Assembly: GCA_030435675.1 (NCBI GenBank) | Contig: CM059625.1 | Span: 10,106,001-10,170,000, forward strand | Origin: Steinernema hermaphroditum | Lineage: Eukaryota > Nematoda > Chromadorea > Rhabditida > Steinernematidae | Length of the DNA: 64,000 nucleotides | Direction: 5' to 3' | In this document: one piece after another, positions 11,833 through 25,815 of the stretch | Numbering within the stretch: position 1 is the first letter of the stretch | Layout: every line of letters begins with the position of its first letter | Position numbers and translations under genes: made by a program | The notes under the pieces: model-generated | Told to the model about the DNA's origin: nothing | Seen by the model: the letters and a program-made list of their open reading frames with translations, nothing else | Database searches by the model: none

Positions 11833-12547
11833 ACGGGACCCTTTTCTTATCCGTTCTCATCACATGAAACACAGCATGTTGTACAGCATGCATAGTTATC
11901 GAAAATCTAGTTACCGCTCACATTGATCCGCGGAGCATCTATACTGAGTAACCCAGCACAATAGCCCGCTTCTATTTTCGTTCAAGACTTCCAGAATTTC
12001 ACTAAGAGGCTCGGGAGAAAAATAATTAACTAAATGGACTAGTCCCTTCATACGATCTCACCGTGTCCTCCCTTCTGTCAGCACCCCTTGGTAACTTTCC
12101 CCTTGCAGACTTCTGTCAGTCGAATTACCGTTGCCTGTGAAGTGAACAACACGCAATGCATCGTATCAGCTTGAAGAACTGTTCATTTCACGTTTATTAC
12201 ATTACCCGATTTGTACGATTGACAGTTTGTTCAACATCAACAATAAAGGTTTGCATTGAATGGGGCAGGCTATGCAGAGGATAGGCGGTTTCGGGAGTAT
12301 TCAGTGGGTATAAGTGTAACGTTTTTGTTGAAGTGAATATTGATGCGAAAGTGAGATTCCGGAAGACGGCATGGCATTGAAAGGACAAATAACGTTGACG
12401 GTCTGTCATACTGACAACCAATGGAATCAAATCTGTGAGCATAAGTGAACGAAGAAAGATTTGTACAACAGAGGTTCGCTGGTCAACAGTAAACTAACGA
12501 AGTTGGCATAACCGGTTTTGGAATAAAGTGAGTTGACAAGAAGAACA
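11833..12547. other. Convergent 3' spacer
   Basis: Lies between the nematocin stop (+) and the tetraspanin stop (-). No gene recognised; it should hold both 3' UTRs. Confidence 0.4.
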
Positions 12548-14666
12548 TTAGGCTACCGGATCCTTGTTGACTAAATCAGATTGTTGAAGCACCCACTGGT
12601 GGGTGCGATTCTCGAGTGGAGATACCGCTGGTGGCGTTGATTGAGAATTCACCGATCGCCGTCTTCTTCTTTCCTTTTTCTTCGGCGCGGTCTTCTCCGG
12701 TACAATTGGAACACTGGAGTCGACTTTAGGAATCGCCCTATTTGGAGAAGTGCTCGCGGACCGTTTTTTTCTCCTTCCACGCTCCTCTCTACGTTTCGGT
12801 GGTCCATCTGGTGATTTAGCGGTCTCGTCCACAGTCGTTGTCACGGGCTTCGATGAAGTAGGCCTTGGCTTATCATTTGCAGTTGTTGCCGCAGCTTCGG
12901 CTATCTCCAGGTCTCGTTGTCGTTGACGTTCGCGTTCTCTTCGCTTCCTTTTCTCATAGCGTCTTGCTTCCCGCTCCAGCAAATATCGCTGATGGTCGAT
13001 CTGTTTTGCCAGAACGTGGGATAGGCATACGCTAACGCACTGAACCGCACCATTCACATCTTTTTTGATCAGAATTGAAACTTACCACAGGTAGGATAAC
13101 CACAGCGACCACAATTCCTATATGGACCGCGTGAGATTCGAAGAGCGTTCGAAGAGGTTGCAGGCACCCGCGAGTGTGTAAATCTTGCTCTAGCTCTTGG
13201 ACCCGTTTTGTCTGAGCATTCTGCCAGCACTGTAATGATCTCATTGCTGGAAGAAGTGGGTTGGAGCTTCCAGCGGCTTCCGAGATTACTGCTCGCTTGC
13301 AGCAGCTGAACGGAACGCCACATTTCTCTGGATAGGGGTTGGCGGCTTCGCATTGAAACTGTTCACTCAGCTGCCAATCCCTGTAGCCCTGAGACATAGA
13401 ACTCACTCCACAGCACTCAAGCTAAACAGTTCTATTTTGTATTTAAATGCGTTTATCAACGTTACCTGTTCTTGAAGGTAATCCACAAAGTCGGCGAGGT
13501 TCCTATTCGTGTGATACTTCTTTATTGAATACAGAAGAATGCTATGGGCTGATAAACCTTCGGTTGTATCGGAATAGAACAGCATGAATACTACGAAAGT
13601 AGAGATGACGAGAACTACGTAGCAGAAAAAGACGCAAAGGGCAAACTGTAGATAAATTCGGTAATCAGGCTTGGTCTTGTTTCAACTTACAGTCTTGAGC
13701 AAAAATACGTTATCACGTAGGGCTCCAAAGGCACCACACAGTGAGACAATGCAAATAGCCAGACCAATGATTGTGAGCATAATGGCTGGATTCAATAATA
13801 TGTCGGCCCATTCGCTTATTGATCTCGGATCTTTGATGCAAAGGTAAACTCCAAGGGCAAGACATGTCACGCCAACAAGCTGAAATGAAATTCGTTCTTT
13901 ACGATTTATTTTTTTAGTTGTTTTATTTGAAACTATTTAATTTCATTATCCTGTTAAGCGGACGGCGTTCGATCCCCGAAATCGTGTGATTGCGAAAGTG
14001 AACTGATGACTAATTTAGACCACGCAAGAATTTCCGCTGTCTATGAAGCAGAAGGTCATCGAGTCATGCGCTGTTCCTACCTTCGCCATTGCCCGAACAC
14101 AAAAACTCGTTGCCTTGAATCGGAAAAAGAGGTATGCGCACGCCGCACAAAAGAAACGGTCGTCAGTCGTAAAGAACCCATGAATGAGCGATTAATCAGA
14201 AGCCAATTCCCTTCTGAAACCTATAATGAAGACACAGGGAACGCAATGAGCGGATAAAAACAAATGTTTCAAAGTTTTGCTTGTACATCTTCATATGTGC
14301 CTGGCAGTATTGACTGCTGAATTGTGGGTACATCTGGATAATCGCATAATTTGACCCGCATTCGGGCTCATCTAATTGCGAGCGGGCGAGTGGTCAGCGA
14401 ATCGAAGGACTCTGCATAATTGTGGCACTAGTATTAGTCAATGGGCAGTTGGGTTAGAGTCTATGCTGCAACGAACGCGGTCAGCTGGCGTGTATGCAAA
14501 AATAAATATATCGACTTACAAAGACGACGAAATTGAGCAGGAAGCACGTCCATTTGAGCGGAGCACATATTTCTTGACGAGGCTTGTGCCGTCGATGATC
14601 GGGAGGTCGAGACCCACGGCCGCCATCAACCGTCTCGAACCGATCGTACTCGGCTCGCGACGGCAT
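12548..14666 (-). CDS. TspanC8-type tetraspanin with long basic tail
   Basis: Five exons join in phase: 14520-14666, 13691-13879, 13466-13645, 13086-13421, 12548-13039, giving 447 aa. There are four membrane segments (CFLLNFVVFLVGVTCLALGV; LTIIGLAICIVSLCGAFGAL; FALCVFFCYVVLVISTFVVF; IGIVVAVVILPV). The large loop has eight Cys: ECCG, QC, KCGVPFSCC, QCW and RGC. CGVPFSCC and the eight-Cys count mark the TspanC8 group, which escorts ADAM10 to the surface; C. elegans TSP-12 and TSP-14 do this in Notch and BMP signalling. The C-terminal tail of about 150 residues is very basic (KKRRERERQRQRD, RREERGRRKKR) and unusually long for the group. The first intron is 640 nt; nothing else was found in it. 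Confidence 0.85.
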
Positions 14667-17600
14667 CAAGAAGCGTTGCAGCTCAGAACGTTCAGCGTCT
14701 GAGCCGTGCTTCCAATTGTTGTACCTAAATCCAAGAGCATAATCAGTTTTTGGTTTGATTAATATTTCTTCAAGCGAGCGAGTTTATGATAACAAGGCAA
14801 TAGAAAAGAAAGCAATGAGACGTTCGTCGGCAGGAAGGGAGTAATTAAGAACGGTATGATTTTAGTTTGCGGTGCGAACGTACCTCGAATACTTTAGTGT
14901 CTTAGGCAATTTCATGGAATCTACTCAGATAGAGGAAGAGTGGGTCGAGAATAAGCAGAACCCTCAATGCATTCACAGGGCAAGGCAAAGTAGGGACGAA
15001 CGGCGACCAACACGACAGTGACCATTCGACGGAAATCGGCGGTGTGTTCGTGTCGGGTTGCGCACTCACTCAGCGCCCTCTATTTGGCTTTTGTCTGTGG
15101 TTCTGAGTAGAAGTCGCTCGAGAACAAAACTCGGGGGTTCGAAAGGGATCAGTTAGTCAAAAAGAGAGTACAGTCAAGAAGCGGGGTTATTGTCGCTGGA
15201 GTTTACCGCGGGGAATCGGTCGCATTCACTGTGAATGTGGGAGGCGCTCGCGCGCTGCTCAAAGGCCAGCAGCGATCATCGGCTGTTGGATGGGCTTTGC
15301 AGACCAATGCGAACATATAGGAATTGCCGCGAGAGGGCACCGAAAGCTGAACCAAAGCAATGATGTTTCCTCTTTCTTTGGTTTGTCATTCAGTTTTTTG
15401 TAGACCACTAAAAGTGACGAAAAACTGTATAAAAGGAACGTGGATAAATGAGCTATTCCAAGGATCGGCTTTGTAAGTAAAATGACCGAATGACAAGTCC
15501 AGCGTCGTTCTCATTAAGCGGCCAAACGGCTACGTCTGCGGCATATGGCACGCTACCACAAGGTCGCTGTGAATTACAACTTATGACAGAAGAGACGCTA
15601 TATTTTGAAAAACGTTTCCGTTTTGCAAACCATTAAGGTTCGAACACAAGGGATTCGTCGACACATGCCATAATTAGTTACACAAAGGATATATGTACAC
15701 CTGCCTGTGGCTCCTAACAATGAACATCATAAAATGTCAAATTAAAACTGAGACAAGCGCGTAGTTCTTCCATAAACACATGCTCTAATACCGAATTGAG
15801 CAGTGCATATATACGCGGAGGTGAAACTCAGATCTGCGGCGCGAGGCTATGGCCGATTGAGCTCTCCATATATTGATTTGCATTTAGCCGTATAATTCGC
15901 GCATGGGCTGGAAGAACCAATAGTCTGTAAATGTACGACCACTGATGACGACTCGGCCCCTCGCATTTCACAGAATTCTTGCTGGAGAGAGAGAGGGACA
16001 ATTGGCGAATAGAGGGTCGCTGCACCACCACCTCCGATGCAATTAAAGCGCTGATTCGTTCTTTTCTCTAATTTAGCAATGAAATCATTGCCCTCGTGAA
16101 CGCGAACAAAGCTACATTAAGCGGGTGTGAACACCGCGTATAGCTGTTGAGAGACAGATCTTGGCGCATGTGGCTATGGCGATCACTGCGAACATGCCAG
16201 GTTAGGGAGGGTGCGACCTTCAAGCGCCCTCAGCGGAAATCCTTGCATATAAAACATGATATCGGATTAGCACGTTGAAAGTAATCCGCCATTGTGGCCG
16301 ATCAGAACGCACTTGAAAAGCCGACAAAAAGCGTCTTGCCACTCCTATCTGTTCGCAAACATAAAACGCGATACTCGGATATTAGACCGCTGCAGGAGAC
16401 AGAACGAACGTGTCGCGCTCTGATAATCCCAGCAAGATCTAAAGGAGACAAAGGTGTGCTATACTGCTCATGGGTGCGGAAGGAGGAAAGTCAACGATTT
16501 CTTTGGATATCATTGGCGCATCGTTTGAAGTGAAGAGCGAAAGGCGGTGATGACAAAAGGGTACACCTAGCGAAGGTCGCAGTCGCTGAAGAGGTCAATC
16601 ACTATTGACACTAATGAACAAACAAACACAATTCACGTTCATCGAATCAATCGTTCGCAGTCGTTTTCTAGCTCTGTTCATTTTTTGGTTGTCTACAAAA
16701 CGCGAAGTCGGCTTAGAGCAAGCCGCCGCAACAATAATCGGGCTGACTGTTGTCATCGACGAGTCAGTCATCCCGATGTCATCGTAGACTGGCAGCCATT
16801 TTTTTACTTTTACTACAGCAATTTGTGAGAGCAATACGTACACGAAACAAATTAGCCGAAGACGGCGGCAAAAAAGGACTGTTCCGGAGGCGAATGTATG
16901 ACAATGAACGCGGCACCGCCAAATCCCATTGGAACGGTTGACCTTCACTCATTGTAGTTTCGCGTAGGGATCAGTCAATAGTCATAAACAAAATCTCTCG
17001 TTGACGTACCCCATGATAACTTTCAAAAATATTGCCTATTTGGAGGAGACCTTTAATGGAGGCGAAAAGTTTTACGGGTTTAAACGAAGTGATAAAATCG
17101 GCATGGCCTTGCTCACTATAGCGGCGCCCTATGAAAACAACAAAGAAAACAACCATCTGATGACTGCAAAACAAATTCCAAAACCACGTCAGATAGCTTG
17201 ACTCCTCGCATAAGTCACATTTCAATGCCGAAGGCTAGACACTCTCTCGCAAGTCACTGCTGAATACGAGCAAATGCATGAACGCATAACGGGATTTTCG
17301 TTGGACGCGCGAATTATAAAAACTTTCTTTTAACTCAAATGCGATCTGCGCAAACATTAATATCATGCAGAGCACCCCGTCGTCGGTTGTTCAACGGATC
17401 AAATGAATCCTCTTTGCGTCACGGAATAGAACAACCTGACGGGCAAAGATGTTGCAACTCCAGTTTTGATATTATCTGATTTAAGAGGAAGATAACGCTG
17501 TTGAACCAGGAAATTTATAATTTTCCATGCAAGCGCTCGAAACAGAGAAGATATAGCACTGGGCGTCGTGCAGATGGCTAGCACCGGTTCCGTTAATATT

Positions 17601-19876
17601 CATTTGAGGCTAGCCATGCTTCACAGGGGTTAAAACAAGTTCCTCGTGCGGACTGTCAGCATCACGAACATGATGCGACATGGTAGTGCGAGTCACCTTG
17701 AAGGAGATGCTCTCTTGAGGGAGGTATGCGACAAAGCCAAAAAGATCGAGAACGCGTGCATGCATCCGGCAGTGAACTGTTCCGTTCCACGCGTTAGACA
17801 ACCGGCCGCAAAGCAGCCTGCGAAAGGTGCGAGCTCGTTGCTGCCATTAATTCTCGTGCGTACAATTAGAGAGAAGAGTGGGGGAGGGGCAGAATGAGGA
17901 CAACGCGTTGACAGCAAGGAGCTGACGTCGCTTGCATGAGATGGGACCGCGACCGAATTTGGCAATGCGCACATCATGCGGTGACAATTTGACGATTGTA
18001 CGAAGCCGCTTTGTGGGAACAGCTGGACCATCACCCGCTGTCGACCCTTCAATACTTGGTGCTGACCGGCTGTTGATCGAGTGCGCGGAAACCGACTGTG
18101 GGTGGTGTGGACCGATGTTGCAGATTAGAGAGTGATTTCGAATACGGAGGGTGGGGTCAACAGGGGAATGTCTCTTTTTACTGACAGAAGAACGCTATTC
18201 TAGAGCAGTGAGGTGAGTAGCGCATAAAAAGAGAAACTGGAATGAAGAAAGATCGTAAAAGAAGTAAAACAGATTTGGTTAGAGACGAAGACAGCTGTGT
18301 GCGACAGAACACATTCATTCCGAAGTTATCAACGTTTGGGGCGCTAAAACAAATTTTCGGGTTGTTTGTAAGATACGACCGCTATAGTGGAACATCGCTC
18401 GTTTGATGGTTTGAACAGTTTTTAGTCATTTGTCTGCAAAACAGGATATTGTTGGACAAATTGAACTCATGAAACCAAAGTGCACAGCTTGCGTACCGTC
18501 ACATTCACCAGGGTGAACTACGCAATCTTTTTGCGCGACCTCCAATTAAATGTCATTATAAGTGAGGAAAGTCAAAGACAGCGAAAGAGAAGTAGTTGTC
18601 ACTCTCTGTGAACTGCTTTTTTCATTGTCTAAGAACTGGCTGCGATGACGCAACCTCGTTCGCTCTTTTTGTATCTGGCAAAAATAGGTCTCAGTGTGGT
18701 GCAGGGTTTAAACGGAGATAGGCCGCACAGTGTGTAGTGAAACGCACTAACATTCCGCAGACAAAGGGGCAAATTTTCGGCGTGGAAATGCCATTAGGTT
18801 TGAAACCGTAATGCAAAACTAATGTTTCGGAAAAAAGGCGTTCAGAGTCCTAAAAGCGACAGAACATCGCGCGAAGGACTACCTACTTTGCCACTCATTA
18901 CCACAATCGTTTCGATTTGTCGCGCGAAATAAATGGGTTAATTCGAGAGCCTTAACAGCGTCGCCAGAGCACAACAAAAACCGGGTAGCGTCGACAAATT
19001 GGAGGATGTTAGAAAGCGTTTTAGTGTTGCGTCGCGCAAATGATTCCTTCGGGCGCTCGTCAGATGAACGCTGGAAGAACGACTCCAAAAGTATTATGGA
19101 AATGTTTGCAGGAGAGGAGGAAGACAAAGACTTGCGCAGTCGCAACACATTATGCGCATGAACGGCGATGTTGATGCCATCTTTAGCAATGTGACCACCC
19201 CCGGTCGTTACATGGCAAAACACCTATGGTGCAGAACACAGTACAGTGACCGCTCATCCCTTAGTCGCGGTTTCCGCCGAGCCGCGTTTGCATAGCCCAG
19301 TTCGTGAAATTGTCGCCGATTTCATCGTTGAGTAGATTTGAGTCGAGTGGCCGGCCATTCTCGTTCATTGATCACCAGTTGACAGGAGTGTCCGAATGCC
19401 ATGCGCGTTAATAATGAATAAGTGAGAAGATCACTTGCGTCGTGAAAGCCGCCTTTGAGGTGCCCCTCGAAGCACTGAGTGAATAAGAACGTGCGCACCA
19501 ACCACTCGTCTGCCCCCAGGCTAAATGAGTTATCCTTTCGAAGTTCTTTCGACAGGGAAGCGCTGAAGAGGCACAATGGAAGAAAGCGAGCTTCTTTGTT
19601 GGAGGAGCAGCGCGACCGTCTAGAAAGCGCTACGAATTCCTTACACTCCTTATATTTGTGGACGTTTAGTGTCAGGTTCTCTAGTTTAGTTTATTTGAAT
19701 TGTGAACCCAGTTAAACTGTGAAAGCTATGGTAGGATAAAGAAATCAAACATGAAAATGGTGACTTTACTGTTTACAACGGAGATAAAGGGTTTACAACA
19801 AGTTTGTCTGCAAGGCACAAATGAGAGTAAGTTTGAAATAAGTTGAGCTTACAGTCTCATCGAGATCCATATGAGT
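14667..19876. other. Gene-free region of about 5.2 kb
   Basis: Lies upstream of the tetraspanin and downstream of the phosphatase gene, both on the minus strand. I find no exon with protein-like content and no RNA gene. It is not obviously repetitive. Its size next to a tetraspanin start suggests dispersed enhancers, which the sequence alone cannot prove. Confidence 0.45.
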
Positions 19877-20933
19877 TTAAAAGCGTTTGTTATGCACAGA
19901 AGCAGCTGCCCGTTCGGAAAGTGCAGCCGGAGTCATCTGTAGGAGGGTGCTATCGTAGGCAGCATTTGCTGCATGGTGCAATGGCGGAATCGGAGAGCCG
20001 ATCAGTCTCCATTGTCCTTCGGATGACTCGCGAACTTCCGTGCATGCCAAATATGGCGTATGTTGCAGTATGAAGAAGAACTCATCGTTGCTGCGTGGTG
20101 GTGCCCCGCACAAACCTCTCGTTAGCGTGTCCAGTGAGGCTCCATGAGCAACGAAAAGAATTGTGCCTGGAGCCATAGATTTGTGAAAGTGTCCTTTATG
20201 ATACGGATTTCTTACCACTTGGGTGTTTTTCCAGAATAGTTTTAGAAACTTCATGTGACCGGCGATAGTATGTGTTCAGCGACTCGTCTAGATTCAAATC
20301 GACGTCTTTCATTACTGGTTGGTAGTCGGAGTTAATGGGATATCCAGCAGCGCCGAGCTCTCTAGTTGACATCCACATCGGTCGTCCAGACTTGCACCAT
20401 TGCATCCATTCGAAGAGACCGGGTTCTATGTTCAACTTCGTTTTCTCATTATTCATGCCTGAAAGGACTCGCGATTCAATTTGTTTTTTCTTCCTCGAAC
20501 GGTTTTATGAGCAGTTCAATTAGTCGATTATGGAATTCACTTATCAGCAGATCATTTCGATCATTGTACTTACCTTTTAAGATCCCTACAGCAGTTTGAA
20601 CACATCTAAGCGCAGGCGATACATAGATATAGTCTATGCTTACTCCGTAATCTCTGAAAGCTCTCCCTGAAAGCAAAACCGTGTAATTCGAATTGAGAAT
20701 TATGCTGCTATACCTGTAATTTTAGACTGCAAGTAACCAATTTCTGTTAGCGCAGTATCAGTGTGCATTCCTCCCTTTCGCATTGGAAGATTACGTGGCA
20801 AATTGAGATCAAATGGCTTGTACTTGCCGTTGGAATCGACTGAACGTCGGTACCAGTTCTTGTCCCCTTGGCCATTAAAGGAAAAGTCACATCGTTCGCC
20901 ATGCCGGACGACTAAAACTCTCCTTCCGGGCAT
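19877..20933 (-). CDS. Histidine phosphatase, UBASH3/ecdysteroid-phosphatase type
   Basis: Four exons, 20714-20933, 20574-20666, 20216-20458 and 19877-20166, join in phase to 281 aa. The phosphoglycerate-mutase-like fold is shown by [10 protein letters not shown] (phospho-accepting His) near residue 10, the core region [12 protein letters not shown], the GLFEW segment and the second catalytic His in [12 protein letters not shown] near the C-terminal end. This combination is that of the phosphatase half of UBASH3/STS proteins and insect ecdysteroid-phosphate phosphatase; the UBA and SH3 parts are absent. Nematodes carry several such stand-alone copies; the substrate cannot be told. The start is the ATG 10 nt after a GTTTCAG acceptor, which fits trans-splicing. 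Confidence 0.83.
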
Positions 20934-21725
20934 AGGTGGCTGTCTGAAACAGATCAAATTCGAACGTTTACGCCAGAAGAACATGTGGGAGGCAAGCATG
21001 TATCATAGTACAGCAATCCATAAGCACGACGAACTAAGCGCCGATATCAGCAGTGTCGATGCAATTGAGGAGTGGTCTAGATGAAGTTATCAGTGGACCA
21101 TGCACTATATTGACCATTAGTTAAAAAGGAAACGTCGAACAGCGTTTTCGGGTCAACAATATGTTGAAATGATGACTCATTAGAGGATTTCGGGAACACG
21201 ACAACAACTGTTTCGAATGTGCGAGAAGACAGATCAAGATCAGACAGCTATCCTCTGTATTCGTTCGATTCGATCTCATGCGACATAATAAACGACATAC
21301 AGTTATGAGGAGAAGAAGGGAAGCAACATCGTCGGCGAGTGACACAGGGGTCAAAAACGGAGGAGTTCGCCCAACAGCGCGCCTGTCAATAATAACACTT
21401 CACGAGCGATTGGAAGAAGAAGGAAAAGAACGAAAATTCTCGGTGCTGCGTATCGCTTACGATCGACTTGTCGGCCAGAAATGCGAAAAGAGCGCGCAGC
21501 GATCGAACGAACACTCGGCTGCCTCGCGACAACCGCATACAGTGCGTACTTGTCGCTCGTTTCGGTCATTTCGATTCGAAACTCAAACATGATGTTGTCG
21601 ACGAAATACTATTTTACTTATAGGTCTCCAGGACCTCGTATATTCAGAAAGCGAAATATCAGCTGCCTTAGCGAAACATAAGTGACAAAGCGTAAGCGTA
21701 TGTATTTCTCATCCGCAGTAGTAGG
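20934..21725. other. Spacer between phosphatase and Na+/K+-ATPase genes
   Basis: About 790 nt, downstream of the ATPase stop and upstream of the phosphatase start on the same strand. Nothing recognised; too wide for a typical operon. Confidence 0.4.
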
Positions 21726-24700
21726 TTAGTAGTAGGTTTCCCTTTCGACAAATCCTCCGGGGTAACGGCGAATCAACCACCTACGAACTTCGTCGTAGAC
21801 AAAGATCAGAAGAGAGAAAGGTAGTGCGGGAAACCACCACGTAAACCTAAATATAGGTGTTAATCAAATCTCTGTATGCAAGAATTCATACCGTAATCCA
21901 TACATTCGAAGACCCTTGTCAAGCCCAGGACAATACGCCATGAAGGCGGCCAAGACGGTCTCGAAAACGAGGCCAAAGTTAAGAGTCCAGTTTGACATTC
22001 CTTGCTGTACGATGGAGTTTCGTCGCGTTTTGCAAATAATCAAATCGGCCCATTGGACGATAACGATACTTGAAAAGAAGGCCGTATGACAAGTGTACTC
22101 CAAAACTTTTCGGTTTGCGTACGTCTAAATATGTCGTCAAATTTTCGAGATTTCACACAAGATATCAACCCATTGCTGTCCGTAGCTATCGGTCAAATCG
22201 TTAACAGCGCGCGAATCCCATCGATCGCGAATTCCCAGAAGATCCCAAGGAAGAAATCCGTTATCCGCCATAATAACTGCGTATGCGAAGAAGCCGGCGA
22301 CCGCCTGCATCATACCAATCTGGCCGTACGCCACGGAAATCAACCTAAACACGATATACATAGTCTAAAAAAAATAAGCGATTGATACCTCTCATTTACA
22401 AGCTTGTCATGTTTTGAGTCTCGTGGCTTTCTCTTCATAATGTCACTTTCCGCTTCTTCGTAGGCGAGCGAAATGGCGGGCCACTGCAAAGCTCTCATTT
22501 GAAGATTCGGCTGTGAATCTAATTTCTTACCAGATCAGTGCCAAGGTCAATGCATAAGATGGTTACAGTGCCCAAGGGAAGAGGAATGCCAAACAATATG
22601 AAAGTGAGAAAGGGTGAGATTTCAGGTATGTTCGATGTTAATGTGTATGCGATAGACTTCTTCAGATTATCGAAGATCAAACGACCTTCTTCAACACCGG
22701 TTACAATAGAAGCGAAGTTGTCATCGAGGAGGATCATATCCGCCGCCTGTTTGGATACATCAGAACCGGCGATCCCTAAAGAAAGCACATAAAACAGAAA
22801 ACTGCAATGCCATACCCATAGCTACACCGATATCAGCCTTCTTCAGAGCGGGTGAGTCATTGACACCGTCCCCAGTGACGGCGACAATTTGTCCCTGGCG
22901 TTGGAATCCCTCAACAATCATCAGCTTCTGTTGCGGAGAGGTGCGGGCGAAGACGATTTCGTCGTGGTTATCGAGAATTTCTTGAAGTTGGTCTTCCGTC
23001 ATTTCGCGAAGGTCCGAACCATGAACAACAGCTGCGCGGGCTTCCCGTGGATTCACTTCTTCGACGGAAATTCCCTTCCTGATAGCAATGTCTTCAACCG
23101 TTTCCGTATGATCAGAAATGATTCCAACAGATTTGGCAATAGCCTGGGCGGTGATTGGATGATCACCGGTCACCATGACGACTTTGATTCCGGCTGAACG
23201 ACACTTTGCTACTGCTTCCGGGACCGCAGCTCTTGGAGGATCAATCATGGAAATCATGCCTACGAAACGGAGGTTCTCCAGTGGAAAGTTCACATCGTCA
23301 GAGTCAAATTCAAACCCAGAAGGGAACTTTTCTAGATCGAGCTCGTAGTCACAGAATCCGAGCACGCGTTCTCCCATCCCCCCGAGTTCCAAGTAGGCTT
23401 TGTTGAATTCATCCTTGAGTTCTGTTGTCAGCTTTTCTTCGTTTCCGTTGAGAACAATCGTCGAACAACGATCCAAAATTCGTTCTAAATCAAAGATTGT
23501 TGTTCAAACTCTTGTACGTGGAACAGTATACCAGGAGCTCCTTTCATAACAAGGAAATAACCGCCGCTTTCATTTGCTGACTCGTGAATAGACACTTGAT
23601 ATTTGTTGGCCGAATTGAAGGGAATTTCACAAACTTTCTTGTTCCTCTTTCGCCAACCGTGGACGTCTCCGACAGCCAATTCGACGTATTTCAGCAAAGC
23701 CGATTCCGAGGCATCACCGGTGCATTCACGTTTGAGAACAGCCATTTCTTCCTACGATTATCTCATGCTATTCATCTCACCAAAACTAACTGACCTGTCC
23801 TCCTTTGAATTCAGCGCGGTTGCATAGAGCAGCCACACGAAGAAGGGCCTGATAAGTAGGCGATTCAGACGCTCTGTGGCTCGAAGATTCCTCCGAAGTA
23901 TCGCACTCAATGATCTGCTCGTCAAACCACATGTGCGCGACTGTCATCCTATTTTGAGTTAACGTTCCCGTTTTATCCGAACAGATCGTCGAAGTTGATC
24001 CAAGAGTTTCGACAGCTTCTAAGTTCTTAACAAGGCAGTTCTTCGAAGCCATTCGCTTTGCTGTTAAAGTCAGACACACCTAAGTTTACCACAATGCAAA
24101 TATTAAAAACCAATCCAGCCTTACCGTGACAGTAGCAATCAATCCCTCAGGAACATTGGCTACAATAATTCCAATAAGGAAGACAATTGCATTGAGCCAG
24201 TGATAGCCAAGGATGAAGGCAATGATGAAGAACGTCACACCCAAAACTACAGCTACAGCGGTGATCATGTGGATGAAGTGAGCAATTTCTCGTGCGATTG
24301 GAGTTTCGCCTGCAAAGAATCCTCAGCCGCAGTCTTTTCTCTACTTCTACCTGTATCGAGTCCACTGGCCAAATGTGCTATTCTACCCATGACAGTGCGG
24401 TCACCAGTGGAAATCACAATCCCCTTAGCGGATCCTTCTACGGCATTAGTGGAAAAGAAAGCCAGATTCCTAGTTTCCAAAGGGTTTTCATTTGTGCAGT
24501 CCACCGATCGGGATTGAGGTTCTGACTCTCCGGTGAGAGACGAATTGTCAACCTACATGATTACTGTCTTAAAAGTGTTTGTGGATATTGGAAACCTTGA
24601 ATCCGTGAGCGGAAATGATGCGGACGTCTGCAGGGATTCGATCGCCGCCTTTCATCTCGACTATATCACCAGCTACGATTTCTTCCGTCTTCACTTGCTG

Positions 24701-25815
24701 CTTTTCTCCGTCACGGAACACCAGTGCGTACTAAATCCAGAGTTGCAAGAATTCCCAGAGGAAAGCCGCTGGTTTACTTACAGTTGGAACCATGTCTTTG
24801 AATGACTCCATTATTTTTGAACTTTTCGATTCTTGGTAGTATTGGAAACATCCCGTAATTATGACCACACCGGCCAGGACGATACCAAGGTAGAGCTGAA
24901 ATGTTAATGTAAAGTGCAACATCTCTAATGTCGTCTTTAATTATGCAATTGGACTGCGAGCGCTTCCTTCAACATCCCTTCAACGCTCGAGGCTAATGGA
25001 TTGCCACTTACCACTACTGCCACTGCACATGATGCATGTCCAATAAGATAGCTAAATTGCTTCTGCACTTGTCACGAGAGCAAATCGTGTTAACTACGCA
25101 AATTGAGATCTAGTTTGGGAACTAACTCTGGCTGAAGAAATCACTTACGTTGTCGTTTGAGGGGTATTCCATGGAGAGGGCATCCACTGTGTACGCAACG
25201 AAACAGAGGAAAGAGCCGATCCACAAGAGCATCGCGAATCCACCGAAAAGATTTTTACAGAACTTTACCCATTCCGGGGTCTTTTTCGGTGGGGACAACG
25301 CGTTGGGGCCATCGCGTGCGAGAACGGATTCCGCTTGAGCTGCGGTGAGACCCTTAAACACAAACATAACAGAAATTAGCGTTTCGGTTCCAGTGACGCA
25401 TACTTTTTCAGCATCTACCGAGTGCCGCTCGAGTAACTCTTCCAAAGGAATAGTATGTTCGTCCTAAAACAGGCAAGTTTTGTCCATATATACAAGGCTA
25501 TTGCTCCACGTGCCATTTTAACTTCTTGTTTAAGATCTTCGAGGTTGTCCTTCTGTTTCGGTTTCTTTGTCGGTTTGCCCTTTTTCTTCGGCTTTTCTGA
25601 TTTGCCAACGTCATTTTGAGGTACAACATCTGAATTTTCGGTGGCTTTTTTTGGTGTTGTTTCTTCCTGTAGGTCGTCCAATTGTGGTTTCTTCTCGTTT
25701 TCAACTTGTTGTCGAGAAAGTGTTGCCACTCGGTAACTTTCGGTTCTTCCTGACTAAAGAGACCACTTTTACTTTTGCATATTCAATGATTAATCCGTAC
25801 CTGTAGTGCGTCCAT
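21726..25815 (-). CDS. eat-6: Na+/K+-ATPase alpha subunit
   Basis: P-type pump exporting 3 Na+ for 2 K+ across the plasma membrane. The gene begins with a 5-codon exon (25801-25815, MDALQ), then a Lys-rich N-terminus. Clear markers in order are the [11 protein letters not shown] segment, [18 protein letters not shown] (TM1), NVPEGL (TM4), the phosphorylation motif [13 protein letters not shown], the nucleotide-binding stretch [22 protein letters not shown] and [17 protein letters not shown]. The last exon gives [16 protein letters not shown] and ends ERETYY, the canonical C-terminus of Na,K-ATPase alpha that distinguishes it from SERCA and H+ pumps. A TTTTTAG acceptor lies about 17 nt upstream of the ATG. 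EAT-6 is the main C. elegans alpha subunit; a paralogue is possible but less likely given the full set of motifs. Confidence 0.93.

Noticed and set aside
13955..13985. tRNA B-box-like GTTCGATCCC
   Set aside because: No A box or acceptor stem at the right distance; it lies in the tetraspanin intron.
15420..15460. TATA-like promoter GTATAAAAG
   Set aside because: No start codon, acceptor or exon follows within a reasonable distance.
16294..18135. Several short open frames in the 5-kb gap
   Set aside because: Biased composition without splice sites or recognisable motifs; expected by chance.
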